Shown: in pieces, positions 1 to 6,121 of the stretch
How positions within the stretch are numbered: position 1 is the first letter of the stretch
How the letters are laid out: every line of letters starts with the position of its first letter
NCBI GenBank assembly: GCA_027046525.1
Contig: JALTYD010000179.1
Span: 1 to 6,121 of the forward strand
DNA: 6,121 nt
From: Pyrodictiaceae archaeon
Lineage (GTDB): Archaea > Thermoproteota > Thermoprotei_A > Sulfolobales > Pyrodictiaceae
Direction: 5' to 3'
Position numbers and translations under genes: made by a program
Notes under the pieces: generated by a model
Database searches by the model: none
Seen by the model: the letters and a program-made list of their open reading frames with translations, nothing else
What the model was told of the DNA's origin: nothing

Positions 1-664
1 TTCCTAAGTCTTCTTTGGTGATCTTAGTTCTAGGTAGTATAATAGGAGTAGCTTTACTTGCTGATACTATTCGTTCTATAGCTTCTTCCAAGTCAGGAGT
101 ATATACTACTATTAGTGACACAGTTTCTTCGTCTATATCAAAAGACTTTGTAAATCCACCAGCGTGTAATATTTCTCTAGATACTTTTTCTGCTTCTTCT
201 CTTGGTGTATGGAGTACTAAGACTCTTAGGTATTTAGCACTTTTTAAGAAGCCAAGATCAGCTTCTATGAAGCTATAGGTGTTTACTAAGTCTATGTATT
301 CTGCTAGAGATTTGTCTGTTTTCACTTCAATGAGTGTGGCTATTCTATTCTCTATCTCTTCTACAAATCTTGAAGTAGTAGTTACAATTGAAGAAGATGC
401 AGCAGATATATTTGGAGATATTTGGAGATGAAGTTCTTCAACTTCTCCATCTACTCCTATCTTCTCTAGTAAGCTCTTTATACGTTGTATGAGGAGCTCT
501 ACTTCGCCTCTTGCTCTTCTCAGTACCCCTCTGATGCTCTCATCTCCTGCTTCTGAGGGGTGGAAGAACCCACTCTCAGCTAGAGCTTTAGCTGTTTCGA
601 GAGCATGACTCCTAGGTACAACTATTGTAGCTTGGGGGCTAGCTCTTGCTATTAAGAGCCCCAT
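1..664 (-). CDS. atpI: A-type ATP synthase subunit I (subunit a), N-terminal part, cut by the window edge
   Basis: The minus strand is open from an ATG at 664 to the left edge, giving 221 residues with no stop. The product begins MGLLIARASPQATIVVPRS and continues with a helical stretch (about residues 20-70), a long charged region (about 95-145) and an alpha/beta segment (about 146-212, with YLRVLVLHTP and VSLIVVYTP strands). This is the layout of the cytoplasmic N-terminal domain of archaeal subunit I / V-ATPase 116-kDa subunit, which ties the peripheral stalks to the membrane. The membrane half that forms the ion channels would lie beyond the window, since the family is usually over 600 residues. 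The ATG is preceded by GGTGG (670-674) with a 5-nt spacer; an in-frame GTG three codons upstream (671-673) is a weaker alternative. It is transcribed divergently from the other ATPase genes. I recognise the family from the pattern of the first 220 residues, so confidence is good but not absolute. Confidence 0.85.
   Translation of the reverse strand, partial: MGLLIARASPQATIVVPRSHALETAKALAESGFFHPSEAGDESIRGVLRRARGEVELLIQRIKSLLEKIGVDGEVEELHLQISPNISAASSSIVTTTSRFVEEIENRIATLIEVKTDKSLAEYIDLVNTYSFIEADLGFLKSAKYLRVLVLHTPREEAEKVSREILHAGGFTKSFDIDEETVSLIVVYTPDLEEAIERIVSASKATPIILPRTKITKEDLG
408..429. repeat. Short tandem repeat inside atpI (10-bp unit, 2.2 copies)
   Basis: The unit ATATTTGGAG occurs twice back to back (408-417, 418-427) and the match runs two bases further. 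The period of 10 is not a multiple of three, so a change in copy number would shift the atpI reading frame. On the minus strand it encodes the QISPNIS stretch near residues 81-87. It is probably chance or a small past slippage; no function is evident. Confidence 0.4.
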
Positions 665-718
665 AAATACCACCAGTAAGCACTACTATTTCTCGCCCAG
701 AGAGCTATCAGAGGGGAT

Positions 719-740
719 GAGTTTAAAAGGATTGTTAAAA
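719..740. promoter_or_regulatory. Divergent promoter region between atpI and atpF with two TATA-like elements
   Basis: The 99-bp gap between the two start codons holds two A/T elements: TTTAAAAG at 722-729, which contains the palindrome TTTAAA, and TTAAAA at 735-740. Archaeal TATA boxes are centred about 26 nt before the transcript start. On the plus strand the first element would start transcripts near 750-752 and leave a leader of about 12 nt with the ribosome site GGGAG; the second would give a nearly leaderless atpF message. Read on the minus strand, the same TTTAAA would start atpI transcripts near 700 with a leader of about 35 nt. The positions are inferred from spacing only, and no strong BRE is visible. 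Confidence 0.45.
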
Positions 741-751
741 CCGCTTATGCC

Positions 752-756
752 GGGAG
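752..756 (+). promoter_or_regulatory. Ribosome binding site for atpF, supporting a TTG start
   Basis: GGGAG lies 7 nt before the TTG at 764. No ATG or GTG in the atpF frame lies between the upstream DNA and the conserved start of the protein, so this site supports TTG as the start codon. Confidence 0.55.
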
Positions 757-763
757 AACTAGT

Positions 764-1075
764 TTGGTAGAGAAGCATATTGCTGTTATAGCTGATCCAT
801 ATGTATCATCATTCTATAGAATGGCTGGACTGTATTCTTTTAATGCACACAATGTAGAAGATGCAAAAGGAGTTCTTAACGAATTAGTTGCTAGAGAAGA
901 TATAGGAGTAGTTCTTGTTTCAGCAGAGTATTACGAGAAGCTAGAGAGAGAATTTCTCGAAGGAATAAGGAAAAAGAGACCAGACTTAGTCATATCTGTT
1001 CTTCCAACACTAAGAGAGAAAGGAAAACCTATGGATGTTCAGCAAGAACTACTTAGAGCACTAGGTATGGGTTAA
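764..1075 (+). CDS. atpF: A-type ATP synthase subunit F
   Basis: This encodes the small central-stalk subunit that binds subunit D and helps couple rotation to catalysis. The product is 103 residues, the usual size of archaeal subunit F. It opens with a buried strand (HIAVIADPY, residues 5-13) followed by FYRMAGL (17-23), the counterpart of the family's GFRLAG stretch. It has a second strand, IGVVLVSAEYY (47-57), the place where family members read VLVTE. It ends with a basic stretch and strand (KRPDLVISVLP, 71-81), a glycine turn and a C-terminal helix (VQQELLRALG, 92-101). This is the CheY-like fold of the family. The start is TTG, read as Met. It is the first gene of the plus-strand ATPase operon, whereas many euryarchaeal operons place F after E and C. 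Together with genes for E, A, B and D downstream, the assignment is firm. Confidence 0.9.
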   Translation: MVEKHIAVIADPYVSSFYRMAGLYSFNAHNVEDAKGVLNELVAREDIGVVLVSAEYYEKLEREFLEGIRKKRPDLVISVLPTLREKGKPMDVQQELLRALGMG

Positions 1076-1114
1076 ATTCCTCTATGTATTAGATTAGGTC
1101 ATGGTTATGTATTC

Positions 1115-1120
1115 GAGGTG
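1115..1120 (+). promoter_or_regulatory. Strong Shine-Dalgarno site GAGGTG that decides the atpE start
   Basis: GAGGTG matches the archaeal 16S anti-Shine-Dalgarno sequence. It sits 6 nt before a TTG at 1127, much like the spacing before atpA (5 nt) and atpB (7 nt). The last three bases of the site are themselves a GTG in the atpE frame, which an automatic gene caller could take as the start. That GTG has no good ribosome site of its own, so TTG 1127 is preferred. Confidence 0.65.
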
Positions 1121-1126
1121 TATGTA

Positions 1127-1714
1127 TTGGTTAGGAGCTCGGGGGATCCAAAGAAACTAGCTGATAAGATCATAGAAGAAGCTAGGAAGAGTATAGAGCG
1201 TAAGATAAACGAGGCATTAGAGGCGTCGAGAACTATTTTGACAAAAGCCTTTGAAGATGCTATAACAGATACAGGTAAACGTTTAGGTGAAGAGCTGAGG
1301 AGATTAGAGGATCAGTTGAGGAGTAGCGAAGCTGTTAAAGATGTTGAGCTTAAGAGAGAACTCGCTAAGATAAGAGCAGAACTCGTAGATAGTGTCGTTA
1401 GAGAGGCTCTAGAAAAACTACACGATAAAGTACCTACAGAGCAGTATAAAGGGTTCCTACGGAGGTTATTAACTGAGGCGAAAGAGAAAATGGGAGATAT
1501 AGAAGTAGTACCAGTCGAAGTAGATAAAGATCTAGTCTCTGAGATAGCTCAACAGCTTGGTATAAGTGTTAGGAAGGAGACAGAAGAAGGCTATGGAGGA
1601 TTTATAGCTATTTCTAGGACAGGTGTAAGGGCAGACTACAGAATAGATAATGTGCTTAGAGATACTATCGATAAATTAAAAGAAGAAGTTGCAAAAATTC
1701 TTTTTCCCGAATAA
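1127..1714 (+). CDS. atpE: A-type ATP synthase subunit E (peripheral stalk)
   Basis: Subunit E pairs with a partner chain (H/G) as a coiled-coil peripheral stalk that holds the A3B3 head against rotation. From TTG 1127 the product is 195 residues (198 from GTG 1118), normal for the family. The first half is one long, highly charged helix (about residues 8-97) rich in Glu, Lys, Arg and Ala with few prolines, as expected for a stalk coiled coil. The second half is a globular domain with the strand IEVVPVEV and the C-terminal family pattern GYGGFIAISRTGVRADYRID, followed by a closing helix. A GAGGTG ribosome site favours TTG 1127. It lies 51 bp after atpF and 91 bp before atpA. The stalk partner gene is not in the window. 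Confidence 0.9.
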   Translation: MVRSSGDPKKLADKIIEEARKSIERKINEALEASRTILTKAFEDAITDTGKRLGEELRRLEDQLRSSEAVKDVELKRELAKIRAELVDSVVREALEKLHDKVPTEQYKGFLRRLLTEAKEKMGDIEVVPVEVDKDLVSEIAQQLGISVRKETEEGYGGFIAISRTGVRADYRIDNVLRDTIDKLKEEVAKILFPE

Positions 1715-1729
1715 TAGGAAATAATCGGG
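1706..1729 (+). other. Small inverted repeat straddling the atpE stop codon
   Basis: CCCGA (1706-1710) and TCGGG (1725-1729) can pair to a 5-bp stem with a 14-nt loop that holds the atpE stop codon. A T-run (1701-1705) lies just before it. In an RNA this could mark a processing point or a partial transcription stop between E and A, but the stem is short and may be chance. Confidence 0.3.
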
Positions 1730-1730
1730 C

Positions 1731-1751
1731 TAAAGTAACTATATATTATAG
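1731..1751 (+). promoter_or_regulatory. Probable internal promoter before atpA
   Basis: The E-A gap is the longest inside the operon (91 bp). It contains a TATA-rich core, CTATATATTATAG (1739-1751), preceded by TAAAGTAAC, which resembles a BRE. Transcripts would start near 1766-1771 and leave a leader of about 35-40 nt that includes the ribosome site GGAGGGTG. This could raise expression of the catalytic subunits above that of F and E. It is inferred from sequence and spacing only. Confidence 0.5.
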
Positions 1752-1792
1752 TGAATATACCCCTAATCATAGAGTAGAATATCTGCATAATA

Positions 1793-1800
1793 GGAGGGTG
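1793..1800 (+). promoter_or_regulatory. Ribosome binding site for atpA, supporting a TTG start
   Basis: GGAGGGTG ends 5 nt before the TTG at 1806. The protein then starts with [18 protein letters not shown], the normal beginning of subunit A, so TTG is the start codon. Confidence 0.7.
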
Positions 1801-1805
1801 CTGGT

Positions 1806-3614
1806 TTGCCCGCAATAGGCAAGATAGTTAGAGTAACTGGCCCACTTGTAGTTGCTGAGGGTATGCAAGGTTCACAGATGTTCGAAATGGTCGAAGTTGG
1901 AGAAGAGAGACTAATAGGTGAGATAAATAAAATCAGTGGAGATAAAGCTTTCATACAAGTCTATGAGTCTACAACAGGTCTTAAGCCTGGCGAGCCTGTC
2001 TATGGTACAGGTGCACCTCTAAGTATAGAGCTAGGCCCAGGGCTACTGAAGAGTATCCTGGATGGTATTGGGAGACCTCTTTCAGCTATCCGTGAAGTAC
2101 TAAAATCACCATTTGTGAAGAGAGGGGTAAAAATACCTACTCTAGATAGGGCGAAAAAGTGGTTCTTCGAGAAGAGAGAGGATCTAAGTACAGGCGATAA
2201 AGTCTTACCTGGGGAAATTATAGGATATGTAGAAGAGACTCCGCTAATTAAACACGCTATAATGGTACCTCCTGATACAAGTGGTGTACTAGAGTGGATT
2301 GCTAGCGAAGGAGAATATACAGTTGAAGAAACTATTGCTGTTATTAGAGAATATGGAGATAGAAAAAGAGAACTAAAACTTATGCATAAATGGCCTGTTA
2401 GAAGACCTAGACCTGTTGTAGAGAAGTATGAACCTGCATTACCACTGATTACAGGTATGAGAGTACTAGATACTTTCTTCCCGATGGCTAAAGGTGGCAC
2501 AGGGGCTATTCCTGGACCCTTTGGTAGTGGCAAAACTGTTACTCTCCACAGTCTAGCTAAGTGGAGTGATGCAAAAGTTGTTATCTATATAGGCTGTGGA
2601 GAGAGAGGTAACGAGATGACTGAAGCACTTCTCAAGTACCCTAAGTACAAAGATCCTTGGACAGGTAGGCCTCTCATGGAGAGAACAGTACTTATAGCAA
2701 ATACTAGTAACATGCCAGTAGCAGCACGTGAAGCGAGTATATATACTGGTGTTACAATCGCTGAGTATTATAGAGATATGGGATACGATGTACTCCTAGT
2801 TGCTGATTCTACTAGTAGGTGGGCTGAAGCTCTCAGAGAGATAGGTGGACGTCTAGAGGAGATGCCAGCAGAAGAAGGTTATCCAAGCTACCTAGCTTCT
2901 AGACTAGCAGAATTCTACAGTAGAGCTGGGAGAGCAAGAATAATTGGGAGACCAGAGCGTATTGGAAGTGTAACTATTGTAGGTGCTGTTTCACCACCTG
3001 GTGGCGATTTTACTGAGCCAGTTACTTCTAATACAAAGAGATTTATCCGTACCTTCTGGGCTCTCGATGCTAGACTAGCATATAGTAGACACTATCCAGC
3101 TATAAACTGGATACTTAGCTACTCAGCCTATGTGGATCTTATTTCTAGCTGGTGGGCAGAAAACATAGATGCTAGGTGGAAAGAGTATAGAGATGAAGCA
3201 TTTAGTATACTTTTGAGAGAAGAAGAGCTTAGAGAAATAGTGAGACTAGTTGGTACAGAAGGATTAAGTGAGAGAGACAAACTAGTGCTCGAAGTAGCTA
3301 GATTAATCAGAGAAGGTTTTCTCCAGCAAAATGCATATGATCCTATAGATGCATTTGCTTCTCCGAAGAAACAATGGGAGCAGCTGAGAACTATTGTTGA
3401 ATTCTATAGAGCAGCTCTGAGAGCTGTTGATGAAGGTGTACCTGTAAAGCTTATACGCGAAGAAATGGCGATTCTACTGAGAGACCTAGTAGTTACGACA
3501 CGTTACCGGATACCTAATGAGAGATCAGAAGAGATATCGAAACTTAGAGAAAAACTACTCTACACACTAGAAACTATTACTGAGAAATACCGCACGAAGG
3601 TGAGAAGAACCTAG
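1806..3614 (+). CDS. atpA: A-type ATP synthase catalytic subunit A
   Basis: This is the catalytic subunit of the A3B3 head, which makes ATP from ADP and phosphate at the A/B interface (or hydrolyses ATP in reverse). It has 602 residues, the full family length, with no intein. Domains in order: N-terminal beta-barrel (about 1-75, [16 protein letters not shown]), the A-specific non-homologous insertion (about 110-200), the nucleotide-binding domain (about 210-440) and the C-terminal helical domain (about 440-602). The Walker A loop is GPFGSGKT (237-244, Lys243), in the archaeal form with Ser at 241. The GER loop with the catalytic glutamate is GCGERGNE (263-270, Glu266), and Walker B ends VLLVAD (Asp334) before [12 protein letters not shown]. 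The ATPase alpha/beta signature region reads [11 protein letters not shown] (430-440). The start is TTG after GGAGGGTG. atpB follows after 16 bp, so the two are very likely translated from one message. Confidence 0.97.
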   Translation: MPAIGKIVRVTGPLVVAEGMQGSQMFEMVEVGEERLIGEINKISGDKAFIQVYESTTGLKPGEPVYGTGAPLSIELGPGLLKSILDGIGRPLSAIREVLKSPFVKRGVKIPTLDRAKKWFFEKREDLSTGDKVLPGEIIGYVEETPLIKHAIMVPPDTSGVLEWIASEGEYTVEETIAVIREYGDRKRELKLMHKWPVRRPRPVVEKYEPALPLITGMRVLDTFFPMAKGGTGAIPGPFGSGKTVTLHSLAKWSDAKVVIYIGCGERGNEMTEALLKYPKYKDPWTGRPLMERTVLIANTSNMPVAAREASIYTGVTIAEYYRDMGYDVLLVADSTSRWAEALREIGGRLEEMPAEEGYPSYLASRLAEFYSRAGRARIIGRPERIGSVTIVGAVSPPGGDFTEPVTSNTKRFIRTFWALDARLAYSRHYPAINWILSYSAYVDLISSWWAENIDARWKEYRDEAFSILLREEELREIVRLVGTEGLSERDKLVLEVARLIREGFLQQNAYDPIDAFASPKKQWEQLRTIVEFYRAALRAVDEGVPVKLIREEMAILLRDLVVTTRYRIPNERSEEISKLREKLLYTLETITEKYRTKVRRT

Positions 3615-3617
3615 TAA

Positions 3618-3623
3618 GAGGTG
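3618..3623 (+). promoter_or_regulatory. Ribosome binding site for atpB
   Basis: GAGGTG, continuing as GAGGTGATCT, gives an extended match to the archaeal 16S 3' end and lies 7 nt before the ATG at 3631. This spacing favours the first ATG over a second in-frame ATG two codons later. Confidence 0.7.
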
Positions 3624-3630
3624 ATCTAGT

Positions 3631-5052
3631 ATGTCTATGGAGAGAATAGTTAGAGAGTATACTTCTATCAGAGAAGTAAGAGGACCACTCGTAATAGTCG
3701 AGGGTATAGGAGATGCAGCATACGACGAGATTGTAGAGATAGAGCTTGCCTCGGGAGAAAAGAGGAGAGGCAGAGTATTAGAGACTACACGAGGATACGC
3801 TGTAGTCCAAGTATTTGAGGGTACAAGTGGGATATCTCCTACTACAGCAAAAGCTAGGTTTACAGCTAGGACACTCGAGGTAAAAGTCTCTAGCGAAATG
3901 CTAGGGAGAGTATTTAATGGCCTAGGAGAGCCTATAGATGGAGGACCACCTCTTATAAGCGGTGTATGGAGAGATATTAACGGCGATCCACTTAATCCAG
4001 CAGCTAGAGATTTCCCTACAGACTTTATACAGACAGGAGTTAGTGGAATCGATGGTATGAATCCGCTCGTGAGAGGCCAGAAGCTACCAATATTTAGTGG
4101 TAGTGGTTTGCCTCACAATATGCTAGCTGCACAGATCGCTAGACAGGCAACAGTAAGAGGAGAGGAAGAAGAATTCGCTGTTGTATTTGCTGCAATAGGT
4201 GTAATGTACGATGAAGCTATGTTCTTCAGAAAATTCTTCGAAGAGACTGGAGCAATAAAGAGAGCAGCAATGTTTGTTACACTAGCCGAAGAACCCCCTA
4301 TGATAAGACTTATGACACCACGAGTAGCACTAACACTAGCTGAACACCTAGCCTTCGACCTAGGTATGCATGTACTCGTTATACTAACAGATATGACTAA
4401 CTATGGAGAAGCTCTTAGAGAAATAAGTGCTGCTAGAGAAGAAATACCGGGAAGACAAGGTTATCCCGGCTACATGTACAGCGACCTAGCTTCTATCTAT
4501 GAGAGAGCTGGTAGAATACTCGGAGGTAAAGGAAGTATAACTCAGATGCCTATTCTCACAATGCCAAACGATGATATAACACATCCGATACCAGATCTAA
4601 CAGGGTATATTACAGAGGGACAGATTGTACTTAGTAGAGAACTATGGAACCGTGGGATATATCCACCAATAAACATCTTAATGAGCTTATCTAGACTCAG
4701 AGGAGAAGCTTACGAACGGACAAGAGAAGACCATGCTAATGTATCAGACCAGCTCTATGCAGCATACAGCAGAGCAGTAGAGCTTAGAAGTCTAGCAGCA
4801 ATAGTAGGCGAAGAAAGCCTAAGTGATATTGATAGACGATATTTGAGATTCGGCGAAGCTTTCGAGCAGAGATTTTTACGCCAAGGATTCTACGAGAATA
4901 GAAGTATAGAGGAGACACTAGTACTAGGATGGGAAGTACTATCAATACTACCAGAGACAGAACTCTACCGTATCAAGGACGAGTACATAAGGAAATACCA
5001 TCCAGCTTATAAGAAAGCAGCTGAGCTAGAAGCCAGAAAGATAAAGGAGTAG
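3631..5052 (+). CDS. atpB: A-type ATP synthase subunit B
   Basis: This is the non-catalytic nucleotide-site partner of subunit A in the hexameric head. The 473 residues match the family length. Visible landmarks are the N-terminal barrel ([13 protein letters not shown], 13-25), [15 protein letters not shown] (92-106), and SGSGLPHN (156-163), which replaces the P-loop and is diagnostic of B. Further along are [20 protein letters not shown] (251-270) and [20 protein letters not shown] (277-296). The family's PPIN..SLSRL region is at 345-356, with the presumed arginine finger at Arg355, which reaches into the catalytic site of A. It is odd there: position 351 is Met where many B subunits have Pro, and the stretch from 357 to 363 (RGEAYER) is shorter than the usual glycine-rich loop and lacks most of its glycines, before the conserved [12 protein letters not shown]. 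The stop codon lies 7 bp before atpD. Confidence 0.97.
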   Translation: MSMERIVREYTSIREVRGPLVIVEGIGDAAYDEIVEIELASGEKRRGRVLETTRGYAVVQVFEGTSGISPTTAKARFTARTLEVKVSSEMLGRVFNGLGEPIDGGPPLISGVWRDINGDPLNPAARDFPTDFIQTGVSGIDGMNPLVRGQKLPIFSGSGLPHNMLAAQIARQATVRGEEEEFAVVFAAIGVMYDEAMFFRKFFEETGAIKRAAMFVTLAEEPPMIRLMTPRVALTLAEHLAFDLGMHVLVILTDMTNYGEALREISAAREEIPGRQGYPGYMYSDLASIYERAGRILGGKGSITQMPILTMPNDDITHPIPDLTGYITEGQIVLSRELWNRGIYPPINILMSLSRLRGEAYERTREDHANVSDQLYAAYSRAVELRSLAAIVGEESLSDIDRRYLRFGEAFEQRFLRQGFYENRSIEETLVLGWEVLSILPETELYRIKDEYIRKYHPAYKKAAELEARKIKE

Positions 5053-5059
5053 ACTCAAA

Positions 5060-5701
5060 ATGAGCTTTTTCGGCGAGAAAGTACTTCCAACTAAGATAAA
5101 CTTAATAAAGCTGAAATCAGAGCTCACAATACTACAACGAATTAGAAAGGTCTTAGAAGAGAAGAGAGACGTCTTAATACTCTATATTAGACAGCTAAGT
5201 GAAGAATATAGAAATACATATGAAGATGCTGCTAAGAAGCTTATGGAGGCTTATAGATTATTCTACTCTGGTCTTTCAACAACTGGTATTAACCAGGTAG
5301 AAGCATTTATGGAAGAAGTAGAGCCTAGTACGCGTGTCAACATTGATACAAGAGTACTTTTTGCAGTAAAAGTATTCGATATAGATCTTCTAAAAGCTTC
5401 TATACCTCCTTTACCGGGCTCTATAGCGAGGCAGAGCCCTATACTGCTAGAGGCGCGTAAGAAGCTTGTAGATGCACTAGAAGCATATCTAAAAGTTGTA
5501 GAGACAGAGTATATACTAAGAAGTCTTCTCGATGAGTTAAAAAGTACACAGAGGCAAATCAATACTCTTGATAATGCTATTATCCCAACTACAGAGCAGA
5601 ATATAAAGTATATACGCTTAGTACTCGATGATCGTATGAGAGAAGAAGTTACGAGACTTAAAATGATTAAACAGAGAATAGAGAAGACTAGGAGAATGTA
5701 G
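5060..5701 (+). CDS. atpD: A-type ATP synthase subunit D (central rotor shaft)
   Basis: Subunit D forms the coiled-coil shaft that rotates inside the A3B3 head, the counterpart of gamma in F-type enzymes. The 213 residues fit the family. The N-terminal helix starts at the typical PTKINLIKLKSEL (10-22) and runs through EEKRDVLILYIRQLSEEY (33-50). A less helical middle section (about 70-125, with PPLPGSIARQSP) follows. The C-terminal helix carries TQRQINTLDNAIIP (163-176) and NIKYIRLVLDDRMREEVTRL (181-200), then a basic tail. These match the family pattern, in which both helices form the axle and the middle contacts subunit F. A GGAG site at 5046-5049, inside the end of atpB, lies 10 nt before the ATG, so translation is probably coupled. 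It is the last ATPase gene here; no subunit C or proteolipid gene follows. Confidence 0.94.
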   Translation: MSFFGEKVLPTKINLIKLKSELTILQRIRKVLEEKRDVLILYIRQLSEEYRNTYEDAAKKLMEAYRLFYSGLSTTGINQVEAFMEEVEPSTRVNIDTRVLFAVKVFDIDLLKASIPPLPGSIARQSPILLEARKKLVDALEAYLKVVETEYILRSLLDELKSTQRQINTLDNAIIPTTEQNIKYIRLVLDDRMREEVTRLKMIKQRIEKTRRM

Positions 5702-5715
5702 CTCTAACTAGGTAT

Positions 5716-6121
5716 TTATGCGTATATTATCTCGATATTATTTTCTTTTGCAATTTCTGCTGCTAGTCTCTTTATACTAGCTCTAACTTTTAGTAGAACT
5801 ATTACTTCTATAGGCTCTATACTCTTTTCTATAGCTTGAATTATTATCTCTTTATTAAGCCAGCTAAATGTATACCTAGCGAAGATATGGCTATAGCATA
5901 TATCTGTCTCGAGTAATAATTTTGTATGTTTATCAGAGTAGTGAGGACCGCCTATTCCAATAGCTGGTCTACAATAGGGCATCTTATTGGTATAGTAGTT
6001 CTCGATAGCTCTCCATACTGTTCGTGCAAGTACAATCTGTGCCTCTGGATCATTCCATTCTCTTTTTGTACTACCTATTTCTACGAAGATAATAGGCTTT
6101 GATAACTCTGTAGACCCATGA
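5716..6121 (-). CDS. dtdA: D-aminoacyl-tRNA deacylase (DTD2/GEK1 family), C-terminal part, cut by the window edge
   Basis: The minus strand is open from the right edge to a TAA at 5716-5718, giving the last 134 residues of a longer protein (the family is roughly 270-280 residues). The enzyme hydrolyses D-amino acids wrongly attached to tRNA, such as D-Tyr-tRNA, so that the tRNA is recycled. Family motifs are clear: HGSTEL at the edge, IIFVEIGSTKREWNDPEA about 10 residues later, RPAIGIGGPHYSDKHTKLLL in the middle, then ICYSHIFARYTFSWLNKE and a C-terminal helix ending NIEIIYA. An ATG at 5982 is internal, because the motifs continue upstream of it in the same frame; an 88-residue call from that ATG would be a truncation. 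The usual HGPT motif reads HGST here. It converges on atpD with a 14-bp gap and has no functional tie to it that I can see. Confidence 0.88.
   Translation of the reverse strand, partial: HGSTELSKPIIFVEIGSTKREWNDPEAQIVLARTVWRAIENYYTNKMPYCRPAIGIGGPHYSDKHTKLLLETDICYSHIFARYTFSWLNKEIIIQAIEKSIEPIEVIVLLKVRASIKRLAAEIAKENNIEIIYA
5738..5749 (+). terminator. Possible T-rich terminator of the ATPase operon
   Basis: Only 14 bp separate the atpD stop from the opposing gene, so transcription must end inside that gene's 3' end. The first T-rich stretch on the plus strand is TTATTTTCTTTT, about 37 nt after the atpD stop. Archaeal transcription often ends at such tracts without a hairpin. There is no other evidence. 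Confidence 0.4.

Noticed and set aside
15..278. Plus-strand ORF of 87 codons
   Set aside because: It is antisense to atpI, whose minus-strand frame shows clear subunit I features; the plus-strand product is Ser/Thr-rich with no family pattern.
747..770. Tiny upstream ORF MPGELVW that overlaps the atpF TTG start in another frame
   Set aside because: The predicted transcript start is at or after its ATG, it has no ribosome site, and seven codons occur easily by chance.
1072..1077. TTAAAT after the atpF stop as a promoter for atpE
   Set aside because: It is short, overlaps the stop codon and lacks a BRE-like flank; the 51-bp gap does not need a separate promoter.
1101..1160. A 19-codon ORF overlapping the atpE start in another frame
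   Set aside because: No properly spaced ribosome site precedes its ATG, and the GAGGTG site lies inside it, serving atpE instead.
2000..2533. Minus-strand ORF of 177 codons inside atpA
   Set aside because: It is a shadow of the highly conserved atpA frame, made open by codon bias, and its product is low-complexity Ser/Pro/Leu-rich. The shorter minus-strand ORFs at 1763-1954 and 5263-5562 are rejected on the same grounds.
2500..2560. Possible intein in the atpA P-loop, a known insertion site in some archaea
   Set aside because: The P-loop is uninterrupted and the protein has the normal length of about 600 residues.
5982..5984. ATG at 5982 (minus strand) as the start of a short 88-residue gene
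   Set aside because: The same frame continues upstream to the window edge with conserved DTD2 motifs (FVEIGST, REW), so the ATG is internal.

Overview
The window is a compact stretch of an archaeal chromosome built around the soluble sector of an A-type (archaeal/vacuolar-like) ATP synthase. Six coding regions fill almost all of it, and no mobile element, CRISPR array, tRNA or rRNA is visible. The organism looks like a thermophilic member of the Thermoproteota (Crenarchaeota), perhaps Desulfurococcales-like. The reasons are the A-type subunit set, the archaeal D-aminoacyl-tRNA deacylase of the DTD2/GEK1 family, heavy AGA/AGG arginine codon use, archaeal promoter-like TATA elements, GAGGTG-type ribosome binding sites and TTG starts. 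This placement is inference from sequence style, not a database match.

Layout. The minus strand from 664 to the left edge carries the N-terminal 221 residues of the membrane/stator subunit I (subunit a). It diverges, across a 99-bp gap, from a plus-strand operon reading atpF (764-1075), atpE (1127-1714), atpA (1806-3614), atpB (3631-5052) and atpD (5060-5701). Gaps inside the operon are 51 bp (F-E, from the start I prefer), 91 bp (E-A, with its own TATA-like element), 16 bp (A-B) and 7 bp (B-D). The operon then runs head-on into the 3' end of a minus-strand D-aminoacyl-tRNA deacylase gene (5716 to the right edge), only 14 bp away.

How the genes work together. A and B form the catalytic head (A with an intact P-loop, B the nucleotide-site partner without one). 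D and F form the central rotor stalk. E is a peripheral-stalk subunit, and I anchors the stator and forms the ion half-channels in the membrane. Genes for the proteolipid ring (K/c), the socket subunit C and the second peripheral-stalk chain (H/G) are not in this window. The deacylase is a translation quality-control enzyme with no evident link to the ATPase; it is probably just a neighbour.

I do not see a novel biological system. The points most worth a second look are the altered residues around the arginine finger of subunit B, the operon order and missing subunits, the symmetric promoter region between atpI and atpF, a likely internal promoter before atpA, the atpE start choice, and a marked excess of the tetranucleotide CTAG.
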